Assembly: GCF_002261225.1 (NCBI RefSeq)
Contig: NZ_NEVM01000001.1
Location: 62,001 to 126,000 of the forward strand
Source of the DNA: Bordetella genomosp. 10
Lineage (GTDB): Bacteria > Pseudomonadota > Gammaproteobacteria > Burkholderiales > Burkholderiaceae_B
Direction of reading: 5' to 3'
Length of the DNA: 64,000 nucleotides
A model generated the notes under the pieces. The model worked only from the letters and a program-made list of their open reading frames with translations, was not told where the DNA came from and made no database searches. Both the position numbers and the translations under genes were made by a program. Positions within the stretch are counted from its first letter, which is position 1. Each line of letters begins with the position of its first letter. Of this stretch, positions 53,889 to 62,730 are shown piece by piece.

Positions 53889-54809
53889 ATGACCACGAAT
53901 TCCACCTCCACGCTTTCCACCTCCATCCCTTCCACGGCGCCGTCCGCGCCCGTTTCCCTGAAGGCGCGCCTGCGCGAAAACCGGCCCGTGCTGGCGCCGG
54001 GCGTCTACGATCCCTTGAGCGCGTTGCTGGCCGAGCAGGCGGGCTTCGAAGCGCTGTACCTGTCCGGCGGCGCCGTTGCCTATACGCAATTGGGGCGCTC
54101 CGACGTGGGCCTGACCACGGCCAAGGAGGCGGTCGACGTCCTGGCGCGCATCGCCGATCGCGTCGCCACGCCCATCATCGTCGATGGCGATACCGGCTTC
54201 GGCAACGCGCTGAACACGCAGCGCGCGGTGCGCGATTTCGAGCGCGCCGGCGCGGCCATGATCCAGCTCGAGGACCAGACCTTTCCCAAGCGCTGTGGTC
54301 ACCTGGAAAACAAAACGCTGGTGTCCACGGCGGAAATGTGCGGCAAGCTGCGCGCGGCCCTGGACGCCCGCAAAAGCGAGAACACGCTGATCATGGCCCG
54401 CACCGACGCCGTGGCGGTGGAGGGACTGGACGCGGCCCTGGAGCGCGCGCAGGCCTATCTGGACTGCGGCGTGGACGCGCTTTTCGTCGAGGCCCTGCGC
54501 ACCGGCGAGGACATGGACCGGGCCTGCGGACGTTTCGCGGACAAGGTGCCGATGCTGGCCAACATGGTCGAGGGCGGCAAGACGCCGGTGCAGGGCGTCG
54601 ATGCGCTGGCCCGGCGGGGTTACCGCCTGGTCATCTTCCCCGGCGGCACGGTGCGCTTTCTCGCGCGCCAGTTGCAGCAGTATTTCAACAGCCTGAACGC
54701 CACCGGCTCGACGGCGGCGTTCAAGGAGCAGATGCTGGATTTCGACGGCCTGAACGCCGTCATCGGCACGCCGGAGCTGCTGGCGCTGGGGCGCCGCTAC
54801 GAAGGCTGA
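53889..54809 (+). CDS. Isocitrate lyase/PEP mutase family enzyme
   Basis: A 306-residue TIM-barrel lyase of the PEP mutase/isocitrate lyase family. Key features are the Mg/substrate loop VDGDTGFGN, the gating loop QLEDQTFPKRCGH with the catalytic Cys (KRCGH; the family norm is KKCGH), and LIMARTDAVAVEGLDAALER. The Cys favours C-C lyase activity (methylisocitrate-lyase-like or oxaloacetate-hydrolase/decarboxylase-like) over phosphonopyruvate chemistry. A 25-residue Ser/Thr-rich N-terminus precedes the domain. It follows the dioxygenase gene by 20 bases and is ended by a strong terminator, so the two form a separate two-gene operon. The substrate is unknown. Confidence 0.88.
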   Translation: MTTNSTSTLSTSIPSTAPSAPVSLKARLRENRPVLAPGVYDPLSALLAEQAGFEALYLSGGAVAYTQLGRSDVGLTTAKEAVDVLARIADRVATPIIVDGDTGFGNALNTQRAVRDFERAGAAMIQLEDQTFPKRCGHLENKTLVSTAEMCGKLRAALDARKSENTLIMARTDAVAVEGLDAALERAQAYLDCGVDALFVEALRTGEDMDRACGRFADKVPMLANMVEGGKTPVQGVDALARRGYRLVIFPGGTVRFLARQLQQYFNSLNATGSTAAFKEQMLDFDGLNAVIGTPELLALGRRYEG

Positions 54810-54829
54810 GTGCGCGGGGAATGACGCTG

Positions 54830-54856
54830 AAAGCGCCTTTACAGGCGCTTTTTTTA
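54830..54856 (+). terminator. Rho-independent terminator after the TauD/ICL-family operon
   Basis: AAAGCGCCT (54830-54838) pairs with AGGCGCTTT (54843-54851) around TTAC, followed by a T-run to 54855. This is the clearest intrinsic terminator in the window and lies 21 bases after the isocitrate-lyase-family stop. Confidence 0.9.
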
Positions 54857-54915
54857 TTTGTCGCAGAGGCCGGCGCACCCGTGCAAACCCCCATCGGGTA
54901 ATCCAGTATTTTTAT

Positions 54916-54955
54916 CGAAACGCGAATAATCCCGCGATAATTTTCGTTGGATTGC
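54916..54955. promoter_or_regulatory. Repeated sequence upstream of hyuA
   Basis: An AT-rich patch with near-direct repeats CGCGAATAAT (54921-54930) and CGCGATAAT (54933-54941). CGAAA (54916-54920) faces TTTCG (54942-54946). It lies about 65 bp before the GTG start. It is a possible operator for the LysR at 59866-60828; low confidence. Confidence 0.3.
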
Positions 54956-55013
54956 CTAAAACCCATTCCCTATCATCTGCGTCATATCCCTTACGGAATC
55001 AAGGAGCAGCGCG

Positions 55014-57140
55014 GTGTCGGCTTGGGCGATCGGTATCGATATCGGGGGCACGTTCACGGACGTGGTGGCCCTGAACTACGAGGGCGGCGGACTGCGCACG
55101 CTCAAGGTGTTGACCACGCACGGCGATCCCGCGCAGGGCGTGGCCGACGGCGTGAAGACGTTGGTCGGGCAGTGCGGCATCGCGGCGGCCGACGTGCGCC
55201 GCATCGTGCATGCGACGACCCTGTTCACCAACGCGCTGATCGAACGGCGCGGCGAACCGACGGGCCTGCTGACCACGCGCGGCTTCCGCGACGTGCTGGA
55301 GATCGGCAACGAGCGCAAATACGATCTGTACGACCTGCACATCGAGGCGGCGCCGGCGCTGGTGCAGCGGCGCTGGCGCGCGGAGATCGGCGCGCGCATG
55401 GATGCCGGCGGCCAGGAGCTGGCGCCGGTCGAGGCGGACGACGTATGCGGCGCCGTGCAGCCGCTGGTCGACGAGGGCGTCGGGTCGCTGGCGGTGTGCC
55501 TGCTGCACGCCTATGTCGATCCGCGCCATGAGGCCGCGGTGCGCGACATCCTCGCGCGGCATTTCCCGGCGCTGGAGGTCACGCTGTCCAGCGACGTCGC
55601 GCCGGTGATCCGCGAATTCGAACGGATGTCCACCACCTGCGCCAATGCCTACATCAAGCCGCTGGCCAACCGCTACCTGACCTCGCTGCAGGACAGGCTG
55701 GGCAAGCTGGGCCTGCCGACGGACGTGCTGATGATGCTGTCCAACGGCGGCCTCTGCCACGTCGACGAAGCGCGCCGCACGCCCATCGAATTGCTGGAGT
55801 CCGGCCCCGCCGCCGGCGCCATCTCCGCGTCGCACTACAGCCTGCGCGATTCCCTGTCCAACCTGCTCGCGTTCGACATGGGCGGCACCACCGCCAAGCT
55901 GTGCCTGGTGGAAAACGGCAATCCGTCGATCGCGTACGGTTTCGAGGCGGCCCGCCAGAAGCGTTTCGCCGAGGGCAGCGGCCTGCCCATCCGCATCACC
56001 ACGGTCGACCTGATCGAGATCGGCGCGGGCGGCGGCAGCATCGCCCACCGCGACGCGCTGGGCCTGCTGAAGGTCGGCCCGCAGAGCGCCGGTTCCGAAC
56101 CCGGCCCGGCCTGCTACGGCCGCGGCGGCGAGGATGCCACGGTGACGGACGCCAACCTGGTGCTGGGCTACCTGAATCCGGACTATTTCGCCGGCGGCAC
56201 CATGGCCATCGACCTGGAACGGGCGCGGCACGAACTGGCGCGGGTGGGCGACTCGGTCGGCCGCGACGTGGTCGGCGCGGCCTGGGGCATCCACGACATC
56301 GTCGCCGAGAACATGGCCGGCGCCGCCCGCGTGCACGTGGCCGAGCGCGGCCGCGATCCGCGCGACTTCGTGCTGCTGTGCACGGGCGGCGGCGGCCCCC
56401 TGCACGGCTACTACGTCGCCCAGAAGATAGGCGTGCGCACCCTCGTCTGCCCGCCTGCGGCCGGCGTGGCCTCGGCCTACGGCCTGCTGGTGGCGCCCGC
56501 GCGCGCTGACCGTTCGCGCACCGTCAGCATGCGGCCGGGCAGCGATTCCCTGCGGGTGCTGGAAAACGCCTATACCGAACTGGAAGGCCAGGTGCTGCAA
56601 TCGCTGCAGGCCCTGGAGGCGACTTTCGGACCGGTTCGCCTGTCGCGCTATGCCGACGGCCGTTTCGTCGGACAGGGTTTCACCCTGACGGTGCCCTTGC
56701 CGCCCGGCCCCTATTGCGAGGGCGGGGACGCTGACGGCAGCGCCGGGGAGGACGATGCGCAGGACACCCGCAAGGCCCTGCTGGCCGCCTTCGAGGACGC
56801 CTACCGCGAGAAGTTCGGCCGCACGCCGCCCGATGTGCCCATCGAACTCCTCAACCTGCGCGTCTCCGGCGAGGCGCCGCCGCGCGAGACGCCGCGCGAC
56901 GAAGGCGTCGCCGCCGGCGCCGTTGCCGCGCCCAAGGCGCGCCGCCTCGTCTACTTCCGTGAACGCGGCGACTACGTCGACACGCCGATCTTCGACCGCG
57001 CCAGCCTGCGCGCCGGCTTCCGGGCCGACGGCCCCCTGCTGGTCGAGGACGAAGGCTCCACCCTGGTGGTGGGACCGCGCGGCCGCGTCACCCAATCCGC
57101 CACCGGCAACCTGATCGTCGAAATCCTGGAGCAGGCATGA
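55014..57140 (+). CDS. hyuA: Hydantoinase/oxoprolinase subunit A (HyuA-like)
   Basis: A 708-residue subunit with an actin-like ATPase fold. The N-terminal phosphate loop AIGIDIGGTFTDVVAL defines the hydantoinase A/oxoprolinase family. NLLAFDMGGTTAKLCLVENG (about 284-303) is the second nucleotide motif, and ICL-like CTGGGGPLHGYYVAQKIGV follows. Family members open or carboxylate cyclic amides, N-methylhydantoin, 5-oxoproline, acetone or acetophenone in an ATP-dependent manner with subunit B. The start is GTG 55014 with AAGGAG 7 bases upstream. It starts a new operon after the terminator at 54830 and overlaps hyuB by four bases. The substrate is unknown. Confidence 0.93.
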   Translation: MSAWAIGIDIGGTFTDVVALNYEGGGLRTLKVLTTHGDPAQGVADGVKTLVGQCGIAAADVRRIVHATTLFTNALIERRGEPTGLLTTRGFRDVLEIGNERKYDLYDLHIEAAPALVQRRWRAEIGARMDAGGQELAPVEADDVCGAVQPLVDEGVGSLAVCLLHAYVDPRHEAAVRDILARHFPALEVTLSSDVAPVIREFERMSTTCANAYIKPLANRYLTSLQDRLGKLGLPTDVLMMLSNGGLCHVDEARRTPIELLESGPAAGAISASHYSLRDSLSNLLAFDMGGTTAKLCLVENGNPSIAYGFEAARQKRFAEGSGLPIRITTVDLIEIGAGGGSIAHRDALGLLKVGPQSAGSEPGPACYGRGGEDATVTDANLVLGYLNPDYFAGGTMAIDLERARHELARVGDSVGRDVVGAAWGIHDIVAENMAGAARVHVAERGRDPRDFVLLCTGGGGPLHGYYVAQKIGVRTLVCPPAAGVASAYGLLVAPARADRSRTVSMRPGSDSLRVLENAYTELEGQVLQSLQALEATFGPVRLSRYADGRFVGQGFTLTVPLPPGPYCEGGDADGSAGEDDAQDTRKALLAAFEDAYREKFGRTPPDVPIELLNLRVSGEAPPRETPRDEGVAAGAVAAPKARRLVYFRERGDYVDTPIFDRASLRAGFRADGPLLVEDEGSTLVVGPRGRVTQSATGNLIVEILEQA

Positions 57141-58768
57141 AGCAGCCCACCCGACCGGCCGACTTGGCCGAGGATCCCATCTTCCTGGAAGTGTTCTGGG
57201 CGCGCATACGCTCCATCGTCAACGAAGCCGCGAAGATGATCGTGCGCACCTCGTTCTCGACGCTGTCGACCGAGGCCAACGACTTCGCCCTGGTGCTGAC
57301 GGACTCGCGAGGCCGTTCGCTGTCGGAGAACAGCGGCAGCATCCCGTCCTTCATCGGCACCCTGCCCCGCACCGCGCAGGCCGCCATCGCGCGCTTCGGC
57401 ACGGAGAACATGCGGCCGGGCGACGTGTTCATCACCAACAATCCGTGGATAGGCACCGGCCACCTGAACGACGTGACGATGATCAAGCCCCTGTTCCACC
57501 AGGGCCGCATCGTGGCGTTCGCCGCGTCCACCGCGCACGTGCCCGACATCGGCGGCAAGATACGCTCGGTCGACACGCGCGAACTGTTCGAGGAAGGCTT
57601 CCACATGCCCTTGATGCATTTCCTGCGCGAGGGCAAGGACGATCCGACCCTGCTGCAATTGCTGCGCACCAACGTGCGCACGCCGGAGCAGACCGTGGGC
57701 GACATCTGGGCCCAGGTCGGCGCGCTCGAATTGATCGGCCGGCGCCTGGAGGCCTTGCTGAGCGAATACGGCATGGACGGCATCGACCCGCTGGCGCACG
57801 CCCTGTTCGAGCGCAGCGAGGCCGCGATGCGCGCCGCCATCCAGGCCTTGCCCGACGGCAAGTACCGCTACGAAATGCAGACCGACGGCTTCGAGGAGCC
57901 GTTCCGCTACGCCATCGAGCTGCGCATCGAAGGCGACGCCATCACCTGCGACTACGCGGGCACGTCGCCGCAGCAGCCGCGCGGCATCAATTGCGTGCTG
58001 GCCTATACGATGGCCATGTCGGCCTACGCCATCAAGGCGCTGCTGCTGCCGGACCTGCCGAACAACGATGGCCTGTTCCGTCCCATCACGGTCATCGCGC
58101 CGGAGGGCTCCTTGCTGAATCCGCGCGAGCCCGCGCCGGTCGGCGGCCGTTCCTGCACAGGCCATTACGTGCCCACGGTGGTGTTCGGCGCCATGGCCCA
58201 GGTCCTGCCCGAGGCGGTCATCGGCGGCGCCGGTTCGCCCTTGTGGGTCGCCAATTTCAGCGGCACCCGTGAAAACGGCCGGCCCTTCGCCACCGTCCTG
58301 TTCTACAACGGCGGCATGGGGGGATCGGCGCGCAAGGACGGCGCCTCGGTGATGGCCTGGCCCAGCAACATCTCGCCCACGCCGGTGGAAGTCGCCGAGC
58401 GCGAGGCGCCGCTGCTGTTCAAGTACAAGGCCCTGCGCGGCGACTCGGGCGGCGCCGGCCGGCATCGCGGCGGGTTGGGGCAGGAAGTGTGCTTCGTCAG
58501 CCGCCACGCCACGCCGATGTCGGTGATCTTCATGACCGAGCGCACGCGCATTCCGGCGCCCGGCATCGCGGGCGGCGAGGAAGGCGTCTGCGGGGAAGTC
58601 CTGATCAACGGCGAGGCCATCGACAACCGCAAGACGCATTGGGTGATGCCGGGCGACGAAATCGTCCTGCGCACGCCCGGCGGCGGTGGCTATGGACCGC
58701 CACCTGAACGGGACGACCGCCATGCGGCGCATGACGCCAGGCAGGGATATGCAGGCCCACCGGCATGA
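57137..58768 (+). CDS. hyuB: Hydantoinase/oxoprolinase subunit B (HyuB-like)
   Basis: A 543-residue partner of HyuA. It has the family segments FWARIRSIVNEAAKMIVRTS, ENMRPGDVFITNNPWIGTG, GHLNDVTMIKPLFHQGRIVA and NFSGTRENGRPFATVLFYNGG (part: FATVLFYNGG). The C-terminus has GDEIVLRTPGGGGYGPP, the usual glycine-rich end. HLND is the metal-ligand region in characterised members. Start overlaps the hyuA stop (57137-57140). A perfect 13-bp hairpin follows its stop, before the Bug receptor gene. Confidence 0.94.
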   Translation: MKQPTRPADLAEDPIFLEVFWARIRSIVNEAAKMIVRTSFSTLSTEANDFALVLTDSRGRSLSENSGSIPSFIGTLPRTAQAAIARFGTENMRPGDVFITNNPWIGTGHLNDVTMIKPLFHQGRIVAFAASTAHVPDIGGKIRSVDTRELFEEGFHMPLMHFLREGKDDPTLLQLLRTNVRTPEQTVGDIWAQVGALELIGRRLEALLSEYGMDGIDPLAHALFERSEAAMRAAIQALPDGKYRYEMQTDGFEEPFRYAIELRIEGDAITCDYAGTSPQQPRGINCVLAYTMAMSAYAIKALLLPDLPNNDGLFRPITVIAPEGSLLNPREPAPVGGRSCTGHYVPTVVFGAMAQVLPEAVIGGAGSPLWVANFSGTRENGRPFATVLFYNGGMGGSARKDGASVMAWPSNISPTPVEVAEREAPLLFKYKALRGDSGGAGRHRGGLGQEVCFVSRHATPMSVIFMTERTRIPAPGIAGGEEGVCGEVLINGEAIDNRKTHWVMPGDEIVLRTPGGGGYGPPPERDDRHAAHDARQGYAGPPA

Positions 58769-58773
58769 CCCGG

Positions 58774-58802
58774 CAATGGCGCGCGGCTTCCGCGCGCCAT
58801 TG
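58774..58802 (+). terminator. Perfect 13-bp intercistronic hairpin, hyuB to Bug gene
   Basis: CAATGGCGCGCGG (58774-58786) and CCGCGCGCCATTG (58790-58802) form a 13-bp perfect stem with loop CTT. It starts 6 bases after the hyuB stop and has no U-tract. It may act as a weak terminator or an RNA processing/stability element that raises the level of the downstream receptor mRNA relative to hyuAB. Confidence 0.55.
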
Positions 58803-58895
58803 TCGCAATCGGGGGGAGCTCGGGACGAATTCATCGACCAGGCGCGGAAGAACAACCACTCCGCGTCACGCCAACCACAACGCAAGGGGAAATCC

Positions 58896-59879
58896 ATGAA
58901 GCAATCCGCAGTCCGGCAGTTTCTCGCCCGCGGCGCCTGCGCGCTATCGGCCCTGTTCTGTGCGGCCGCCGCCAGCGCCGCCTATCCCGACCAGCCCATC
59001 CGCATCATCGTGCCTTATCCGGCCGGCGGCTCCACCGATCTCACGGCCCGCCTGCTGGGCCAGAAGGTGGGCGAACAACTGGGGCAGACGGTGATCGTGG
59101 AGAACCGGCCCGGCGCCGGCAGCAATATCGGCACCAACTACGTCGCCAAGTCCAAGCCGGACGGCTACACGCTGATCCTGGCGACCTCGACGGCGCTGGC
59201 GGTCAATCCCAGTCTTTATTCCAACCTGCCTTTCGATCCGCAGAAAGACCTGACGCCCATCATCATGACCAGCACCATGCCCAATGTGGTGGTGGTCGGC
59301 AATGGCAGCAAGGCCCATACGCTGAAGGAGCTCAACGCGATGCTGAAGGGACCCGGCGGGCCTTTCAGCTACGCCTCCGCCGGCAACGGCACGCCCTCGC
59401 ACCTGGGCGGCGAGCTCTACAAGCGCGCCCTGGGCGCGCCGCTGGTGCACGTGCCCTACAAGGGCGGCGCGCCGGCGCTGACCGACCTGGTCGGCGGCCA
59501 GACGACGTTCATGATCGCGGTGATGCCGGAGGCGATGCCCCTGGTCAAGGACGGCAAGCTGCGCGCGCTGGCGGTGACGACGCGGAATCGCCTGCCCGCC
59601 TATCCCGACCTGCCCACGGTGGCCGAGGCGGCGATACCCGGCTACGAGCTGGTCGCCTGGTACGGCATCCTCGCGCCGGCCGGCACGCCGCCGGCCATCG
59701 TCAGCACCTTGAACAAGGCCTTCGACAAGGCCCTGAAGGAGCCGGACGTGGCGCGCAAGATGCAGGACATGGGCTTCGACATTACCGGCGGCGCGCCGGA
59801 GGTCCTGTCCCAACGCATGAAAACCGAGACGCCGGTGTGGAAGGACGTCATCGAGAAGGCGGGCATCAAGATGGATTGA
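58896..59879 (+). CDS. Bug family substrate-binding protein
   Basis: A 327-residue periplasmic receptor with signal peptide to about residue 28 (AASAAY). The mature YPDQPIRIIVPYPAGGSTD has the canonical Bug ligand loop PYPAGGSTD. Further motifs are VAKSKPDGYTLILATS and HVPYKGGAPALTDLVGGQ. I chose ATG 58896 because AAGGGGAAA precedes it; the open frame upstream has no signal sequence. It probably captures the substrate of the HyuAB module. Its 3' end overlaps the convergent LysR gene by 14 bases. Confidence 0.94.
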   Translation: MKQSAVRQFLARGACALSALFCAAAASAAYPDQPIRIIVPYPAGGSTDLTARLLGQKVGEQLGQTVIVENRPGAGSNIGTNYVAKSKPDGYTLILATSTALAVNPSLYSNLPFDPQKDLTPIIMTSTMPNVVVVGNGSKAHTLKELNAMLKGPGGPFSYASAGNGTPSHLGGELYKRALGAPLVHVPYKGGAPALTDLVGGQTTFMIAVMPEAMPLVKDGKLRALAVTTRNRLPAYPDLPTVAEAAIPGYELVAWYGILAPAGTPPAIVSTLNKAFDKALKEPDVARKMQDMGFDITGGAPEVLSQRMKTETPVWKDVIEKAGIKMD

Positions 59880-60828
59880 CCTTGCCCGATGGCGCCGCGG
59901 CCGCGATGCGCGTATGGGGCGGCACCGGTGTATCGCGCAGCACCTGGCGCAGCAGCGCCAGGAAGGCTTCCGCGCCGGGCGACAGCGAGCGCAGGCGGCG
60001 CGAGATCAGGCAGATCTCGCGCATCAATTGCGGGGACTTCAGCGGCCGGAAGTGCAGCTTGTGGGCGTAGCCATGCTGCACCGTCAGGGCCGGCACCACG
60101 GAGTAGTTGCCCGCGCTCTTGAGCAGCGAGAACAGCGACGTGGTGCTCGACGCCTCGTTGCGATGGCCTTCGCGCTGCCTGAAGCCGCGCGCGTGCTTGC
60201 GCAGGAAGGAGTCGATGCCCGTGTCGGCGCTGAAGCCGATATAGCGTTCCGGGCCGAGCTCGCTCCATGCCAGGGGCGCGCTCGACCGCGCCAGCGGATC
60301 GCCGGCGGCGACGAGCACGCCGTAGCGGTCCGCCAGCAAGGGCGTGTAGAGCAGGTCCTCCAGGCCGCGATGCCGCGACGCCACGGCGAAATCGATGGCG
60401 CCTTCGGCGACGAGTTGCTCGACCTGCTGCGCGCCGGCATCGCGTATCGACACCGTGATCTGCGGGAACTGTTCGCGAAAGAGCTCGATGACCTTGTAGA
60501 GGTAATAGTCGATCATCGACGCCGCGGCGGCGATGTGCAGGTGTCCGCGCTGCACGCTGGCGAAGGCCTTGAGGTCGGCGATGGACGCATCGAAGCGCTT
60601 GACCATCTGCTCGGCTTCCGCCAGATAGCGTTCCGCCTCTTCCGTCATCGACACGCGGCGCGTGCTGCGGTCGAACAGCTTGACGCCGACGGCTTCCTCG
60701 AACTGCTGGATCACGTGCGTCAGCGAGGACTGGGTCATGTACAGCCGGGCCGCCGCGGCGGTGAAGGAACCGCTGCGCGCCACCGCCACGAAACAGCGCA
60801 AATGACGCAGGGAAACGTGGTTGGACAT
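59866..60828 (-). CDS. LysR-family transcriptional regulator
   Basis: A 320-residue LysR regulator. The DNA-binding domain has VSLRHLRCFVAVARSGSFTAAA and the recognition segment MTQSSLTHVIQQFEEAVG. The effector domain covers about 95-300. It converges on the Bug gene (14-bp overlap) and is divergent from the aminotransferase gene. It is the best candidate regulator for the HyuAB/Bug module, and possibly for the TauD operon. No clear LysR dyad was found in the 125-bp gap upstream of it. Confidence 0.92.
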   Translation of the reverse strand: MSNHVSLRHLRCFVAVARSGSFTAAAARLYMTQSSLTHVIQQFEEAVGVKLFDRSTRRVSMTEEAERYLAEAEQMVKRFDASIADLKAFASVQRGHLHIAAAASMIDYYLYKVIELFREQFPQITVSIRDAGAQQVEQLVAEGAIDFAVASRHRGLEDLLYTPLLADRYGVLVAAGDPLARSSAPLAWSELGPERYIGFSADTGIDSFLRKHARGFRQREGHRNEASSTTSLFSLLKSAGNYSVVPALTVQHGYAHKLHFRPLKSPQLMREICLISRRLRSLSPGAEAFLALLRQVLRDTPVPPHTRIAAAAPSGKVNPS

Positions 60829-60953
60829 GGCCCATCCTTTATTCGGATTTCACGAAAGAAAGACAAAAATTATTCAATGGAAAGGATACAGGCCCGGGCG
60901 TAAGCTTCAAAGCCATTCCTTCCCCCGGCCCTCCTGCTTCCTCTTCCTGAACC

Positions 60954-62159
60954 ATGACACTTCACCTGGCGCGGCGCACGCATCGCATCAAGCCTTCTCC
61001 CAGTTCCATGGCCGGCCAGCGCGCCCGCGAATTGAAAGCGCAGGGCCGCGACATCATCAGCCTGTCGGCCGGCGAGCCGGACTTCGACACGCCGGAGAAC
61101 GTGGTGGAGGCGGCGATCCGCGCGATGCGGGAATCGCGGACCAAGTACACCGATATCGGCGGCACGCCCGAATTGAAAGCCGCGATCCGCGAAAAATTCC
61201 TGCGCGAGAATTCGCTGCAATACGGGACGCAGGAAGTGATGGCGGGAACGGGCGCCAAGCAGGTCATCTTCAATGCCTTGATGTGCACGGTGGAGGAAGG
61301 CTGCGAAGTCATCATTCCCGCGCCGTACTGGGTGTCGTACCCGGACATCGTGCTGCTGGCGGGCGGCAAGCCGGTGTTCGTGCAGGGATCGCCGCGCCAC
61401 GGCCTGAAGCTGCAGCCCGACGCGCTGGAGCGGGCCATCACGCCGAACACGCGCTGGCTGATCCTCAATGCGCCCGGCAATCCCGGCGGCGGCGTCTATA
61501 CGGAGGAGGAATTGCGCGACCTGGCGCAGGTGCTGCTGCGTCATCCGCAGGTGTGGATACTCACGGACGACATGTACGAGCACATCCTGTTCGACGGCCG
61601 GCGCTTCAAGACCATCGCCCAGGTTGAGCCGCGCCTGTACGACCGCACGCTGACGGTGAACGGCGTTTCCAAGGCGTATGCGATGACGGGATGGCGCATC
61701 GGCTATGCGGGCGGCCCGCGCGACCTGATATTCGCGATGACCAAGATGCAGTCCCACAGCACGTCGAATCCGTGCTCGATCAGCCAGGCCGCGGCGGCCG
61801 AGGCCTTGACGGGACCGCAGCACTTCATCCCGGAGCGCGCCGCGATTTTCCAGCAGCGCCGCGACCGCGTCGTGGCCCTGCTCAATGCGTGCCCCGGCGT
61901 GACCTGCTCCGCGCCGCAAGGCGCTTTCTACGTGTATCCCTCCTGCGCCGGCCTGCTCGGCCGCCGCACTCCCAGCGGCAAGGTCCTCGAATGCGACGAG
62001 GACGTCATCCTCTACCTGCTGGACGAGGAGAACCTGGCGGTGCTGCAAGGCGCCGCCTACGGGACGTCGCCCCATTTCCGCATCTCCATCGCGTCGTCCA
62101 TGGACGTGCTGGAAGAAGGCTGCGCGCGCGTGCGCCGCGCCTGCGAGAAACTGGCGTAG
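60954..62159 (+). CDS. Class I/II PLP aminotransferase (aspartate aminotransferase-like)
   Basis: A 401-residue aminotransferase with fold-type I character. It has SLSAGEPDFDTPENVVEAAI, YTDIGGTPELKAAIREKF, PAPYWVSYPDIVLLAGGKPV, and the substrate-carboxylate motif LNAPGNPGGGVYT; Ser residues usual in LNSPSNPTG are replaced by Ala and Gly. The PLP-Lys is Lys240 in GVSKAYAMTGWRIGYA. It is similar in length and N-terminus (SPSSMAGQRARELKAQGRDI) to the aspartate/prephenate aminotransferase group. It is divergent from the LysR gene, so it may be part of the same regulon. Amino acid specificity is not evident. Confidence 0.9.
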   Translation: MTLHLARRTHRIKPSPSSMAGQRARELKAQGRDIISLSAGEPDFDTPENVVEAAIRAMRESRTKYTDIGGTPELKAAIREKFLRENSLQYGTQEVMAGTGAKQVIFNALMCTVEEGCEVIIPAPYWVSYPDIVLLAGGKPVFVQGSPRHGLKLQPDALERAITPNTRWLILNAPGNPGGGVYTEEELRDLAQVLLRHPQVWILTDDMYEHILFDGRRFKTIAQVEPRLYDRTLTVNGVSKAYAMTGWRIGYAGGPRDLIFAMTKMQSHSTSNPCSISQAAAAEALTGPQHFIPERAAIFQQRRDRVVALLNACPGVTCSAPQGAFYVYPSCAGLLGRRTPSGKVLECDEDVILYLLDEENLAVLQGAAYGTSPHFRISIASSMDVLEEGCARVRRACEKLA

Positions 62160-62195
62160 CCGGGAGACCGGCGTCACGTAAACCGCCCACCAGAA

Positions 62196-62218
62196 AAACT
62201 AGCTTTTGAAGCTAGTTT
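62196..62218. promoter_or_regulatory. Perfect 23-bp palindrome before the MaoC-like pair
   Basis: AAACTAGCTT (62196-62205) and AAGCTAGTTT (62209-62218) are perfect 10-bp arms around TTG. It lies 37 bases after the aminotransferase stop and 67 before the first MaoC-like gene. AT-rich arms with a 3-bp centre look like a dimeric regulator site. As RNA it could be a weak terminator, but only TTTAAAT follows. Confidence 0.55.
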
Positions 62219-62284
62219 AAATATCCCAAGCCCCAGCCTGCGCGTCTTACGATCCTCCTCACTTTCCAGGAGGCAAGGTAGACG

Positions 62285-62722
62285 ATGGCGAATCAGGCAT
62301 GGCAATTCGATGATTTCCACATAGGACATCGTTTCCCCCCGTCCCGCTACAGCATCGGCGCGGAGGACAGCGACGCATTCCTGCGCACGTACGCATTGGG
62401 GGCCGTTCGCGCCGAGCCGCCCGCCACGCCCCCGGCGGCCGAGGAAAGCCGGCCGGTGCGGCCCGTGCATCCCACGCTGGTCGCCAGCTTCCAGCCGCAA
62501 CATGCCGCATTCGCCTGGCCCGCCGGCGTGCTCCACGCCCGCGAAAAGGTCCGCCTGTCGGCCCCCGTCTACCCGGGCGAGGCGCTGGAGGCGCGCGTCG
62601 GCGTCAAGGACAAATACGAGAAGAACGACCGCAAGTTCGTCGTGCTGGAAATCCTCGTCCGCAAGCTGGAGAACGGCGTCGACGCGTTGACGGTGGAACG
62701 CACCCTGGTCTGGCCGACGTGA
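62285..62722 (+). CDS. MaoC-like (hot-dog fold) protein, N-terminal-domain type
   Basis: A 145-residue single hot-dog-fold protein resembling the FAS1-type or HTD2 N-terminal dehydratase domain. It starts WQFDDFHIGHRFPPSRYSIG, then has a Pro/Ala-rich insert, HPTLVASFQPQHAAFAWPAG and LHAREKVRLSAPVYPGE, a typical strand motif. No HxxD/DxxxH catalytic pair was found, which suits a structural subunit that pairs with the next protein. The ribosome site AGGAGG (62270-62275) is strong. It overlaps the next gene if the latter starts at its GTG 62719. Substrate is unknown. Confidence 0.8.
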   Translation: MANQAWQFDDFHIGHRFPPSRYSIGAEDSDAFLRTYALGAVRAEPPATPPAAEESRPVRPVHPTLVASFQPQHAAFAWPAGVLHAREKVRLSAPVYPGEALEARVGVKDKYEKNDRKFVVLEILVRKLENGVDALTVERTLVWPT

Positions 62723-62730
62723 GGCGCGCC

